A DNA stretch of 64,000 bases, taken from Pseudomonas sp. Teo4. Lineage in GTDB: Bacteria > Pseudomonadota > Gammaproteobacteria > Pseudomonadales > Pseudomonadaceae. A program made the translations under genes and the position numbers. Below the pieces are notes generated by a model. The model was not told the DNA's origin. It made no database searches and saw only the letters and a program-made list of their open reading frames with translations. The stretch covers positions 2,108,001 through 2,172,000 of the forward strand of contig NZ_JAXCIL010000001.1 of assembly GCF_034387475.1 (NCBI RefSeq), given 5' to 3'. Below are positions 35,998 through 44,659 of this stretch, piece by piece (positions within the stretch are counted from its first letter, which is position 1; each line of letters opens with the position of its first letter).

Positions 35998-37290
35998 TCA
36001 GCGAACTGGAACGACGAGCGCTCGTGTATCAGGATCGGCATCGAATGCTGCCTCTACGAGTAACCAACTTGGCGCAAGCTTCGTGTCGATCATGGCTTTT
36101 ACGGCCCGTTTACGACAAGTCGAACAGGGTGAGCATTCATAAACATACAGAAGACAATCAAGCGACTCGTTGACAGGGTTCGCATCACAGAACCGCAGAA
36201 GTTGCCTAACGACACGATGCAGTTCTTCATTATCCTCAAGCCGTGGCAGGTATTGCACGAAGGTTGCGAAGTCGCCCTCAGCGGAATTATTCACCAACAA
36301 CGCAACTCCGTTGGCGAAATCGCCATCTGCTATCAGTCGCTCCGCTGTTACCCGCAATTGTGGATGGCTGATCGCGGCGAAGGCTGTAACGGCTGCCAGT
36401 CTCAGCGGCTTGTCAGGTTGGTCAATCCATCTGAGCAGTCGTCGTTCAAATCGCGGAACGCCTGTTTTCGCAAAGCACTTGAATAGCTTCTTGGCATGCT
36501 CAGGCTGCTCCACGCTCATCAACGCCATGAAGATTGCCTCGCGTTGATCGCTGCTGGCTTGCGCGCCCCATCCGCGAAACCAGTGACATGGATCTCGTGG
36601 TTTGTTGCGAAGGTGCGTCAGGATATCGTCGGCGGTAAAGGCTGATAGTGAAAAGTCGGTGTTGCGTCCGGCGAGACCATCACGTGAAGTGCAAACCTCT
36701 GCAAGATAGCGCGAGACATCAGCATCGGAGGTGGCGGCACGTTCTAGCAGGGCAAGCCCTTGTTCAGCGCCTGGGGAAGCAAAGCATCGTGAATATAATG
36801 TGTCATCGACCCAGAAATCGGTATCGGCTCGCAACCATCGACCCAGTTGCCTGGCGACATGAATCAAACCGTTCACGCCATCAAGGGCAACAATATCGTC
36901 AGCAGCGATGACATCGGCTGTGTCCGCCGCACGCGCAAGAGACGCGTACAACAGTTTCCTGGCATCATCCATGCCCGCAGTAGCAAGCAGTTTCAGTATG
37001 CCACTACGCTGATTGAGGTCGAATAGGTCCTCGTGTGATGGCGCCAGCCCTTCAGCCTTGATTGCCTCAAAAATCTCAGAATGCATCTGCGCAGTCTCAA
37101 TGATCGAGAAGAGCCACGGCGTGCGCTTGGCTTCGGCCTGCGGATCATGAACCTGACAGAACAGGCATGCTCCAATAATCAGGTCTTCAAGCCCGGCGGC
37201 ACCATGGAGCAGTATCTGTTGCAGTGCCCGGCCATGGCCTGCTCGGAGTGCGGCAGCGAAAGCGGTGCGGGTGATAGGCTCTCTGAGCAT
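35998..37290 (-). CDS. 430-residue helical-repeat (HEAT-like) protein
   Basis: An all-helical protein without signal peptide or membrane segments. Repeated two-helix units such as P-L-R-L-A-A-V-T-A-F-A-A-I-S-H-P-Q-L-R-V-T-A-E-R and N-E-E-L-H-R-V-V-R-Q-L-L resemble HEAT repeats. A cysteine cluster, Y-E-C-S-P-C-S-T-C, lies near residue 390. No enzyme motif was found. The gene is leftward, upstream of the STAND nuclease and Shedu genes. A partner or sensor role in a defence locus is possible, but it is separated from them by 457 bases and the family is not recognised. Confidence 0.68.
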   Translation of the reverse strand: MLREPITRTAFAAALRAGHGRALQQILLHGAAGLEDLIIGACLFCQVHDPQAEAKRTPWLFSIIETAQMHSEIFEAIKAEGLAPSHEDLFDLNQRSGILKLLATAGMDDARKLLYASLARAADTADVIAADDIVALDGVNGLIHVARQLGRWLRADTDFWVDDTLYSRCFASPGAEQGLALLERAATSDADVSRYLAEVCTSRDGLAGRNTDFSLSAFTADDILTHLRNKPRDPCHWFRGWGAQASSDQREAIFMALMSVEQPEHAKKLFKCFAKTGVPRFERRLLRWIDQPDKPLRLAAVTAFAAISHPQLRVTAERLIADGDFANGVALLVNNSAEGDFATFVQYLPRLEDNEELHRVVRQLLRFCDANPVNESLDCLLYVYECSPCSTCRKRAVKAMIDTKLAPSWLLVEAAFDADPDTRALVVPVR

Positions 37291-37814
37291 GAGATATCTC
37301 GTGATAAGGCTCGAATAGTTTAGTGCGTTGAGGTCTCGGCGGACAGGACCCAGTCAGGAATCAGCGGGCCAACTCAACCCCAACCTTCATGCACGCCTAG
37401 AACTGCTGCTGTGAACACGCTCAAAAGGCCAGAATCAGCCTTCATCCTTCTGCCGGCCATGGCCAAATGCAGAGCCGTCGACGCGAAGCAGGCAACGCGG
37501 TGGATGGCACCGGCTGTGCCGGTGTTCGGGGGTAAACCCGCTCCCACAAAGATTGCTTTTGGGCTCAATGACAGCTTCGAGTTGAAAGCTGCCACTCGTG
37601 ACCGGCTGATATCGACCCAGAGCGGACGTTCAACTGCATTATGTTTGTGTAATGCCTGAAATGCTCACCATGACATCGCCTGCGCCTGTCAGAGCGAGCG
37701 CCGCCCGCGCGGCGCATCGCGGATAAATCCGCTCCATTTGTTGCAACGTGCCGAACCTGTCAGGCCATAGTTGCCTGCCTTGGCGCATGGCGTGAGTCAT
37801 GCGGGGCGTCGGCA
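37291..37814. other. 524-bp intergenic region with a repeat
   Basis: No credible gene. The region holds dispersed-repeat copy 2 (about 37482-37552) and a short partial match to the other repeat family at about 37604-37635 (GATATCGACCCAGAGCGGAC). Confidence 0.5.
37482..37552 (+). repeat. Dispersed intergenic repeat, copy 2
   Basis: CGCGAAGCAGGCAACGCGG, then TGGATGGCACCGGC, a GCCGGTG hairpin arm and GGTAAACCCGCTCCCACA. Same order as the copy at 26964. Confidence 0.62.
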
Positions 37815-38228
37815 GTGCCCATCGTGAAATTGAGCCATGCACACCAGGCTGACAACCATGGCCTATCAGGCATCTCGCAGTTGGCCGATATCCGCAAGAT
37901 GGCCAGGACCATGACCTGCCAAGAGGTGCAGGAAGCCACCGGCTACCCCAGGCAGGCGCCGTTCCGAGCCGGTCGCGAGGGCAATTTCGTGTTCCGCCTC
38001 CCCGAGAGTAAGAACACTGGGGTGGATAAGCGAGAAGTTCAGCGCCAGATCCAGCGGAACGAAAAGCGCATCAAGGAGCTGAAGCTTGTCGAGCGCATCT
38101 GAGCCCTGCGGGATGAGGGCCAGCATCGCGCCTAGGTGGCCAAGCAGCTTGAGGTCAATTACGGAACACTGGTGAAGATCATCGAACGCAACAACATTGA
38201 TTTCCCGAAGGTCCGCGCCCGCAAATGA
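37815..38228 (+). pseudogene. Decayed phage-type HTH regulator
   Basis: One frame runs from 37815 to TGA at 38226 with two in-frame stops (TGA 38100, TAG 38133). It encodes M-T-C-Q-E-V-Q-E-A-T-G-Y near the start, a lysine-rich coiled region (Q-R-Q-I-Q-R-N-E-K-R-I-K-E-L) and a HTH-like end (V-A-K-Q-L-E-V-N-Y-G-T-L-V-K-I-I). This looks like a prophage DNA-binding protein inactivated by stops. A further short frame, M-K-R-I-T-A-R-V, overlaps its stop at 38225-38314. Confidence 0.5.
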
Positions 38229-38330
38229 AGCGTATCACCGCCCGCGTTCGGCACGGCCGGCGCCAGCAATGCATCAATTTACCACCCAGCAGCTTGGGAG
38301 GTATCGGCCATGGCTGAGCAGAAGACCTGA

Positions 38331-38896
38331 GCCGCGAAGCACTCCACGGACTATCGGCTGCAGGCGGTCCAAGCGCTTGGATATCAGGCTGCGCCGCACA
38401 TCGTGGACTGCGCAGACCTGGGCGTGCCGCAGCACCGGGTGCGCCTGTTCATGGTGCTGACACGCAGCAAAGCACCGCTGATGCTGCAGCTACCCCAAGA
38501 GCGTCATGTCCCAGCCGCCAGCTTCCTCGACTTCGACGCCGGTCGCTGGTCGCAGATCGAGAAGCCAGGCCGGACCCAGTCCACGCTTGACCGGGTGCGC
38601 AACGGCCGCCAGCGCTTCGGCGATCGGTTCATCATGCCCTACGACGGCAAGGGTTCCGGCACCACCGGCCGTGACATCAGCCGACCTATCGGCACCATCA
38701 CCACCCTGGACCGCTGGGCACTGGTCGACGGTGACCGCATGCGAATGCTCAGCGCCAACGAGGCCCTGGCCGCCATGTATTACCCGCCGACACCCTGCGC
38801 CCGGACAACCACCGGCTGAGCATGCAAATGGCTGGCAACGCAGTAACGCCGCTGGCCGGCCAGAGGGTGATTGAAGCGCTGCTGAAGGCGGCTTAA
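38331..38896 (+). pseudogene. C5 cytosine DNA methyltransferase, C-terminal remnant
   Basis: The frame encodes the late motifs of Dcm-type enzymes: motif VIII D-L-G-V-P-Q-H-R-V-R-L-F, motif IX R-P-I-G-T-I-T-T-L-D-R-W and, after a one-base shift near 38776-38785, motif X M-A-G-N-A-V-T-P and G-Q-R-V-I-E-A-L-L. The shift can be explained by loss of one T from TTT in ATGTATTTACCC. Motifs I-VI, including the catalytic Pro-Cys, are absent, so it cannot be active. Orphan methyltransferases of this type are common in prophages, which fits its neighbours. Confidence 0.75.
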
Positions 38897-38906
38897 TCAC
38901 CCACAC

Positions 38907-39122
38907 CTATTGCGCCGAAGCATCGGCATCGTGTGAATTTGGTTTGATTTCCGTATACCAGTGGGGCGGCTCACCTACCCCCCAGATCACGATATTGATC
39001 TTCTGGCAGTGCTCACACTGGAACTCAAACTCAGGCCTTGGGTCATCGGGGTCGAAGTCCATTGCCTCCCCACAGCCCGCACAGCCCGACATTAGTGTCT
39101 CTTTATTGTCACGCTCGCTCAT
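38907..39122 (-). CDS. Small zinc-ribbon-like protein
   Basis: A 71-residue protein with two CxxC pairs (G-C-A-G-C-G and F-Q-C-E-H-C-Q-K) that would bind zinc. The ATG at 39122 is chosen for the GAGGTG upstream and because sequence before it (to 39254) looks non-coding. It lies between the methyltransferase remnant and the integrase remnant, on the opposite strand. Function unknown; probably phage or island cargo. Confidence 0.6.
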   Translation of the reverse strand: MSERDNKETLMSGCAGCGEAMDFDPDDPRPEFEFQCEHCQKINIVIWGVGEPPHWYTEIKPNSHDADASAQ

Positions 39123-39226
39123 AACGCGCACCTCTCTGCAATACGTTAAGCGTAGCCAACTCCAACGCCACAGAATCACGCCAGCCCGACGAGGTATCCC
39201 CATGCCCACAGAAAAAAATCGATTAG

Positions 39227-39833
39227 CCTGCATTTCACAAACGAAGCGATACAAGCCAGACCTACGCTGCCTTTTTCGAGTTCATGTTCTTCACTGGCCT
39301 TCGGCTATCCGAAGGCCTTGCGCTGCGCTGGGATGCGGTCGATACGACCCAAAAGACCGCTCATGTGCGGCAGACGATTGCATTGGGGGTGGTTGAGGAG
39401 AGGACGAAGACCGGGAGGGCTCGATTTGTGCTGCTCAACGACAGGGCGCTGTATGCCCTGGAGTTCGCCAAGCAGTGCGCGGAACGCCGCAGGCAGGGCA
39501 AAGGACAATTCACTGAATCGCCGTTCGTCTTCCCGCCCGGGAAGAATGGGGAGCACGTGAAACAGACGTCGGACCTGCACCACCAGTGGCGCCCGATCCT
39601 CAAGGGCCTGGGGATCCGATACCGCCCCCCCGTATAACTGCCGTCACACCTATGCGACAATATGCTCAATGTCTGGTCTCAACCCCGCATTTATCGCCCA
39701 ACAGCTCGGGCATAGCGTGCAGATGCTCTTATCGACTTATGCGCGCTGGATTAACTCGTCCAACGACTGGCAGGAGCTGGAAAAGCTCCAAATTGGTCCG
39801 AAATTGGTCCGTAGCTGCGACGAAGCCACGTAA
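39227..39833 (+). pseudogene. Tyrosine recombinase/integrase, 3' remnant (copy 2)
   Basis: The catalytic domain is nearly whole: Y-A-A-F-F-E-F-M-F-F-T-G-L-R-L-S-E with box I Arg, C-R-H-T-Y-A-T (box II Arg), Q-L-G-H-S-V-Q-M-L-L-S-T-Y-A-R-W with the nucleophile Tyr, stop TAA at 39831. A seven-C run at 39625-39631 shifts the frame; six Cs would restore it. The N-terminal core-binding half is missing, with a stop at 39224, so it is inactive even if the C-run is an error. It ends 20 bases before the right att copy in ybiT. Confidence 0.82.
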
Positions 39834-39852
39834 GTTATTGATAGGTAAGCCT

Positions 39853-39881
39853 CTTGATCTCCACCGCCAACATCACCATGC
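39853..39881 (+). repeat. Putative att site (right copy) overlapping the ybiT start
   Basis: The 29 bases that match 28671-28699 at 27 positions. The repeat contains the TTG start and first nine codons of ybiT, so integration here rebuilds the coding sequence but replaces everything upstream, including promoter and leader. Confidence 0.75.
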
Positions 39882-41440
39882 AATTCGGCTCCAAGCCGCT
39901 GTTCGAAAACGTCTCGGTCAAATTCAACAACGGCAACCGCTACGGCCTGATCGGCGCCAATGGCTGCGGCAAGTCCACCTTCATGAAAATCCTCGGCAGC
40001 GACCTGGAGCCTTCCGGTGGCCAGGTGATGCTCGAGCCGAACACCCGCCTGGGTAAACTGCGCCAGGACCAGTTCGCCTACGAAGAATTCACCGTCATCG
40101 ACACGGTGATCATGGGCCACGGCCAGCTGTGGAAGGTCAAAGCCGAGCGCGATCGTATCTACTCGCTGCCGGAAATGACCGAGGAAGACGGCATGGCCGT
40201 CGCCGAGCTGGAAACCGAATTCGCCGAAATGGACGGCTACACCGCCGAATCCCGCGCCGGTGAACTGCTGCTGGGCCTGGGTATTCCGCTGGAACAGCAC
40301 TTCGGGCCGATGAGCGAAGTGGCGCCGGGCTGGAAACTGCGTGTGCTGCTGGCACAGGCGCTGTTCTCGGACCCGGACGTGCTGCTGCTCGACGAACCAA
40401 CCAACCACCTGGACATCAACACCATCCGCTGGCTGGAAACCATTCTCACCGCGCGTAACAGCACCATGGTGATCATTTCCCACGACCGGCACTTCCTGAA
40501 CAGTGTCTGCACCCACATGGCCGACCTGGACTACGGTGAGCTGCGCGTCTTCCCAGGCAACTACGACGAGTACATGACCGCCGCCACCCAGGCGCGTGAG
40601 CAGCTGCTGTCGGACAACGCCAAGAAGAAAGCCCAGATCGCCGAGCTGCAGACCTTCGTCAGCCGCTTCTCGGCCAACGCCTCCAAGGCCAAGCAGGCCA
40701 CCTCGCGCGCCAAGCAGATCGACAAGATCCAGCTGGCCGAGGTCAAGCCGTCGAGCCGTGTCAGCCCGTTCATCCGCTTCGAGCAGACCAAGAAGCTGCA
40801 CCGCCAGGCCGTGACCGTCGAGAAAATGGCCAAGGCTTTCGACGACAAGGTGCTGTTCAAGGACTTCAGCTTCACCATCGAAGCTGGCGAGCGTGTGGCG
40901 ATCATCGGCCCCAACGGTATCGGCAAGACCACCTTGCTGCGCACCCTGGTCGGTGAAATGACCCCGGACAAGGGTGATGTGAAGTGGACCGACAGCGCTG
41001 AAGTGGGCTACTACGCCCAGGACCACGCCCACGACTTCGAAGACGACGTGAGCCTGTTCGACTGGATGGGCCAATGGACCACCGGCGAGCAGGTGATCCG
41101 CGGCACCTTGGGCCGCATGCTGTTCTCCAACGACGAGATCCTCAAGTCGGTGAAGGTGATTTCCGGTGGTGAACAGGGCCGTATGCTGTTCGGCAAGCTG
41201 ATTCTGCAGAAGCCGAACGTGCTGGTGATGGACGAACCGACCAACCACCTGGACATGGAGTCGATCGAGGCGTTGAACCTGGCGCTGGAGAACTACCCGG
41301 GCACGCTGCTGTTCGTCAGCCACGACCGTGAGTTCGTATCGTCCCTGGCCACCCGCATCATCGAGCTGACGCCCGAGGGTGTGGTGGACTTCAGCGGCAC
41401 CTACGACGATTACCTGCGTAGCCAGGGCGTCGTGGTCTGA
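39854..41440 (+). CDS. ybiT: ABC-F family ATPase, YbiT-type
   Basis: A 528-residue soluble protein with two ABC domains and no transmembrane part. It has Walker [10 protein letters not shown] near residue 36 and G-P-N-G-I-G-K-T-T near residue 353. Both domains carry the Walker B segment L-D-E-P-T-N-H-L-D / M-D-E-P-T-N-H-L-D, and a charged ABC-F linker lies between them. The whole chain follows E. coli YbiT closely. ABC-F proteins act on ribosomes. The start is TTG at 39854, giving [13 protein letters not shown] lies eight bases upstream. The TTG lies within the putative att site, so the present upstream region comes from the integrated element. Confidence 0.94.
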   Translation: MISTANITMQFGSKPLFENVSVKFNNGNRYGLIGANGCGKSTFMKILGSDLEPSGGQVMLEPNTRLGKLRQDQFAYEEFTVIDTVIMGHGQLWKVKAERDRIYSLPEMTEEDGMAVAELETEFAEMDGYTAESRAGELLLGLGIPLEQHFGPMSEVAPGWKLRVLLAQALFSDPDVLLLDEPTNHLDINTIRWLETILTARNSTMVIISHDRHFLNSVCTHMADLDYGELRVFPGNYDEYMTAATQAREQLLSDNAKKKAQIAELQTFVSRFSANASKAKQATSRAKQIDKIQLAEVKPSSRVSPFIRFEQTKKLHRQAVTVEKMAKAFDDKVLFKDFSFTIEAGERVAIIGPNGIGKTTLLRTLVGEMTPDKGDVKWTDSAEVGYYAQDHAHDFEDDVSLFDWMGQWTTGEQVIRGTLGRMLFSNDEILKSVKVISGGEQGRMLFGKLILQKPNVLVMDEPTNHLDMESIEALNLALENYPGTLLFVSHDREFVSSLATRIIELTPEGVVDFSGTYDDYLRSQGVVV

Positions 41441-41454
41441 GTCAATCGTACGGG

Positions 41455-41473
41455 GGGCCGCTTTGCGGCCCTT
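41455..41473 (+). terminator. Terminator after ybiT
   Basis: GGGCCGC (41455-41461), loop TTT, GCGGCCC (41465-41471) followed by TTTCG, 15 bases after the ybiT stop. Confidence 0.65.
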
Positions 41474-41591
41474 TCGCGACGCGTCCCACCGGGCAAGGCT
41501 CGACGATGAAATAATCATTAGCCTGCTTTCATTTCCTTCGCGCAACGGCCATGATGAAGCCACGCCCCACCGCCCGCCCGCGAACGAGCCC

Positions 41592-42782
41592 ATGACCGCG
41601 CAACAACCCTCCCCCAGCACCACCCCCAACATTACGCTGCAGATCCTGTCGATCGTCCTCTACACCTTTATCGCGTTCCTCTGCATCGGCTTGCCGATTG
41701 CGGTGCTGCCCAGCTATGTGCATGACCAACTGGGCTTTGGCGCGGTGATCGCCGGGGTGACCATCGGCCTGCAGTACCTGGCCACCCTCCTCAGCCGGCC
41801 ATTCGCCGGGCGTGTGGCAGATACCCTGGGCGGCAAGCGGGCCATCCACTACGGGTTGTTCGGCATTGCCGGTTGCGGGGTGTTGACCCTGTTGTCGGCC
41901 TGGACCCTGACGCTGCCAGTGTTGAGCCTGCTGCTGTTGCTGGTCGGGCGCGTGATGCTGGGCGTGGCCCAGGGGCTGATTGGCGTGGCGACCTTGAGCT
42001 GGGGCATCGGCCAGGTGGGCGCGGAGCACACGGCCAAGGTGATTTCCTGGAACGGTATCGCCTCTTACGGGGCCATCGCCATCGGTGCGCCGGTGGGTGT
42101 GCTGGCCGTGGACGGGCTGGGCTTCAGCGTGCTGGGCCCTGCGCTGCTGGTGCTTGCTCTGGTGGGATTACTGGCACTTCGTACACGCCCGGATGTGGTT
42201 GTGGTGCGTGGCGAGCGCTTGCCGTTCTGGTCGGCGTTCGGGCGCGTCGCGCCTTGCGGCCTGGGGCTGACGCTAGCCTCCATCGGCTATGGCACCCTGA
42301 CCACGTTCGTCACCCTTTATTATCTGGAGCGTGGCTGGGCGGGTGCGGCTTGGTGCCTGAGCGCGTTCGGCGTGTGCTTCATCATCTCGCGGCTGCTGTT
42401 CGTCAATGCGGTCAACCGCTTTGGAGGTTACAACGTGGCCATCGCCTGCATGGCCACCGAGGTCGTCGGCTTGAGCCTGCTGTGGCTCGCCCCTTCCCCG
42501 CCCTGGGCGTTGCTGGGGGCCGGGATGACCGGCTTCGGGCTGTCGCTGGTGTATCCGGCACTGGGGGTCGAGGCGATCAAGCAAGTGCCCAGCAGTAGTC
42601 GAGGTGCCGGGCTGGGTGCATACGCGGTGTTCTTCGACCTGGCCTTGGCTATCGCCGGCCCGGTGATGGGCGCGGTCGCCGTGCACCTGGGCTACGCCTC
42701 GATCTTCTGCGTTGCGGCCCTGCTTGCCCTGTCAGGGGTTGGACTGACGCTGCTGCTGGCTCGGCGTAGCCACCGCAGTTGA
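41592..42782 (+). CDS. yhhS: MFS transporter, YhhS-type
   Basis: A 396-residue major facilitator protein with about twelve hydrophobic segments. It resembles E. coli YhhS along its length: I-G-L-P-I-A-V-L-P-S-Y-V-H-D, L-L-S-R-P-F-A-G-R-V-A-D-T-L-G-G-K (loop 2-3 motif), V-I-S-W-N-G-I-A-S-Y-G-A and F-S-L-V-Y-P-A-L-G-V. The ATG at 41592 (M-T-A-Q-Q-P) is chosen for the match in start; longer starts overlap ybiT. It is probably a drug or metabolite efflux protein. Its end overlaps the convergent hydrolase gene by 51 bases. Confidence 0.88.
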   Translation: MTAQQPSPSTTPNITLQILSIVLYTFIAFLCIGLPIAVLPSYVHDQLGFGAVIAGVTIGLQYLATLLSRPFAGRVADTLGGKRAIHYGLFGIAGCGVLTLLSAWTLTLPVLSLLLLLVGRVMLGVAQGLIGVATLSWGIGQVGAEHTAKVISWNGIASYGAIAIGAPVGVLAVDGLGFSVLGPALLVLALVGLLALRTRPDVVVVRGERLPFWSAFGRVAPCGLGLTLASIGYGTLTTFVTLYYLERGWAGAAWCLSAFGVCFIISRLLFVNAVNRFGGYNVAIACMATEVVGLSLLWLAPSPPWALLGAGMTGFGLSLVYPALGVEAIKQVPSSSRGAGLGAYAVFFDLALAIAGPVMGAVAVHLGYASIFCVAALLALSGVGLTLLLARRSHRS

Positions 42783-43790
42783 GCGCTCGGCCGGTTGCGG
42801 CGCGCCCAGCGCCTGGCTGAAGAACGCCGCAGTGTCCCGCTGCAAGGAGTGGTGAATATGCTGGCGGTCGACGCCATCGGCATCCTTGCACAGCACCGGC
42901 ATGCGGGCACGCTGTTCCTCATCGCAACGGGCCATGAACACGAAATGCCCGGCACCGGCCAGCAGGCGGTAATCCGGGGTGAGCGGAAGCTTGCGGGCCA
43001 GGGCTTCGGCATTGCGGTCCACCGCCACCAGCTGGTCGCTGTCGCCACTGTAGATCAACGCCGGTACTTTCACGCCAGCCAGGGCGTGACGGCCGAACAT
43101 CAGGCTCAGCGGCGCCATCAGCATCACCGCCCCCACTCGTGCGTCGGCCTGGGGGGCCAGCTCGCTGCGGTCGGCAATCAGCACGCCGTGGGTCTTGCAG
43201 GCGTCGGCATCGCCTGGGCGCTCCAGGCAATAGCGGCGCAGGCGGTCCAGGTCGGGCTGCGCGCCGGACAGAATCAAGGCCGTCTCACCGCCGGCTGAAT
43301 AGCCAATCACCCCCACTTTGCCATCGTTCAGATATGGCCCCAGCAACTGGTCACCACGGGCGGCGGTGATGGCGGCACTGATCTGCAGTGGGCGGCCGTA
43401 AAGGTTGCTCAACGTGCCCAGGCGGCTGTGGTCACGGGCGTTGTCGCCGGGGTGAACCACGGCCACCACGACAAAGCCCTGGCGGGCCAGTGCCGTTGCC
43501 AGGTAGTGCAACGCCAGCGGACTGCCGGTGTTGCCATGGGACAGTACCAGCAAGGGGAATTGGCCCAAGGCGACCGGGGCCTCATCGGCCACGCGGACCG
43601 GGTAGCCGTCGATACGGCTGGTCCGGGGCTCGCCGGTGGATGGATAGAACGCCAAGGCCTGCATGGGGCGGGCGTCGACCGGGTCGGCCAGGGTCATGCG
43701 GTGCAGACCGACCTCCCAAGGCTGCGCCTCGGCACGGGCCAGCAGGCCACCGAACAGGACCAGCGCCAACAAGATTCGGGAGGTGCTCAT
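42732..43790 (-). CDS. Secreted alpha/beta hydrolase (COG4188-type dienelactone hydrolase)
   Basis: A 352-residue protein with a signal peptide (L-L-A-L-V-L-F-G-G-L-L-A-R-A-E-A-Q). The oxyanion and early strand are L-V-L-S-H-G-N-T-G-S, the nucleophile elbow is G-Y-S-A-G-G (serine), and the histidine is in G-A-G-H-F-V-F. This fits the predicted periplasmic dienelactone hydrolase group. The ATG at 43790 (M-S-T-S-R-I) directly precedes the signal peptide. The last 17 codons overlap the end of the MFS gene on the other strand. Confidence 0.85.
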   Translation of the reverse strand: MSTSRILLALVLFGGLLARAEAQPWEVGLHRMTLADPVDARPMQALAFYPSTGEPRTSRIDGYPVRVADEAPVALGQFPLLVLSHGNTGSPLALHYLATALARQGFVVVAVVHPGDNARDHSRLGTLSNLYGRPLQISAAITAARGDQLLGPYLNDGKVGVIGYSAGGETALILSGAQPDLDRLRRYCLERPGDADACKTHGVLIADRSELAPQADARVGAVMLMAPLSLMFGRHALAGVKVPALIYSGDSDQLVAVDRNAEALARKLPLTPDYRLLAGAGHFVFMARCDEEQRARMPVLCKDADGVDRQHIHHSLQRDTAAFFSQALGAPQPAERSTAVATPSQQQRQSNP

Positions 43791-43868
43791 CGGCTGGCGA
43801 CCCCTGCGGAGCAAAAGGATGGAGCCAGCATAGAACCAGCAACGCCTGGGGCGGATGAAAACTAAATG

Positions 43869-43908
43869 AAAAAAACGGCTGACACCTAAGGTGACAGCCG
43901 TTTCTTTT
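43869..43908. terminator. Bidirectional terminator between azoR and the secreted hydrolase gene
   Basis: AAACGGCTG (43873-43881), A, CACC, loop TAA, GGTG, A, CAGCCGTTT (43895-43903): 13 paired bases with one A-A mismatch. T-runs lie on both sides (TTTCTTTTT on plus, TTTTTTC on minus). It mainly serves azoR, which ends at 43921. Confidence 0.8.
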
Positions 43909-43920
43909 TACGCTTGAGGA

Positions 43921-44532
43921 TCAGGCGGCAGCGAACAGCTCGTTGGCAATTTGCGCCTGAGCGTCATCAATCGCTTTGCTGCGCTGTTCCGGGCCGTAGG
44001 CCAGGCCGTGGGCACGGACGATTTCCAGGTCGGTGACACCGATGAAGCCGAGGAACACTTTCAGGAAGTCTTCGTGGCCGACACCGGTCGGTTGGCCAGC
44101 GTGCAGGCCGCCTGCGGTGGACACCAGCACCACCTTCTTGTCGCCGCACAGGCCTTCAGGGCCGGCTTCGGTGTAGCGGAAGGTCTTGCCGGCGACGGCA
44201 ACGCGGTCGATCCAAGCCTTGAGTTGGGTCGGCACGCTGAAGTTGTACATCGGCGCACCGATCACCACGGCGTCGGCGGCCAGGAACTCTTCCAAGGTTT
44301 CGGCGCTGAGCTTGGCTTCGAACGCCTGGGCGGCATCGCGCATGTCTTCAGGGGTGCCGGCGGCAACCAAGGTGGCGGCAGAGAAGTGGGCGATGGCGTC
44401 GGCGGCCAGGTCGCGGTAAACCACTTCGATGCTTGGGTCCGCGGCTTGCCAGGCTTCGACCACTTCGCGGCTCAGCTGGCGGGAGGCGGAATTGTCGCCC
44501 AGGATGCTCGAATCGATATGCAACAGTTTCAT
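43921..44532 (-). CDS. azoR: FMN-dependent NADH-azoreductase
   Basis: A 203-residue AzoR protein, which reduces quinones and azo dyes with NADH on a flavodoxin-like dimer. The start [18 protein letters not shown] holds the FMN phosphate loop, [12 protein letters not shown] the isoalloxazine contact, and S-T-A-G-G the second flavin loop. It diverges from a LysR gene that probably regulates it. The start at 44532 has GGAGAGTCCC upstream. Confidence 0.95.
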   Translation of the reverse strand: MKLLHIDSSILGDNSASRQLSREVVEAWQAADPSIEVVYRDLAADAIAHFSAATLVAAGTPEDMRDAAQAFEAKLSAETLEEFLAADAVVIGAPMYNFSVPTQLKAWIDRVAVAGKTFRYTEAGPEGLCGDKKVVLVSTAGGLHAGQPTGVGHEDFLKVFLGFIGVTDLEIVRAHGLAYGPEQRSKAIDDAQAQIANELFAAA

Positions 44533-44634
44533 GGGACTCTCCTGTGAATGAAGACCGCGGCGGTGGGCGATCACGATGGGGAGAATCCTACCGGGGCAGC
44601 CAATGGCTGATAAGACAGCAAAAATGCGTTAGTT

Positions 44635-44652
44635 TGTCCCACAGATAGGACA
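44635..44652. promoter_or_regulatory. Candidate LysR operator TGTCC-N8-GGACA
   Basis: An inverted repeat in the divergent azoR/LysR region, ending seven bases before the LysR start, where autorepression is plausible. LysR proteins often bind T-N11-A palindromes in such regions. Confidence 0.4.
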
Positions 44653-44659
44653 GTGAGAC

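Noticed and set aside
37374..37842. Small frames over the repeat at 37.5 kb
   Set aside because: They are translations of a dispersed REP-like repeat, a common source of false genes.
41379..41591. N-terminal extension of the MFS gene into ybiT
   Set aside because: Overlaps the end of ybiT and has no homology; the family start corresponds to the ATG at 41592.
39737..41632. 631-codon antisense frame over ybiT
   Set aside because: Shadow of a well-identified ABC-F gene; composition typical of third-position GC effects.
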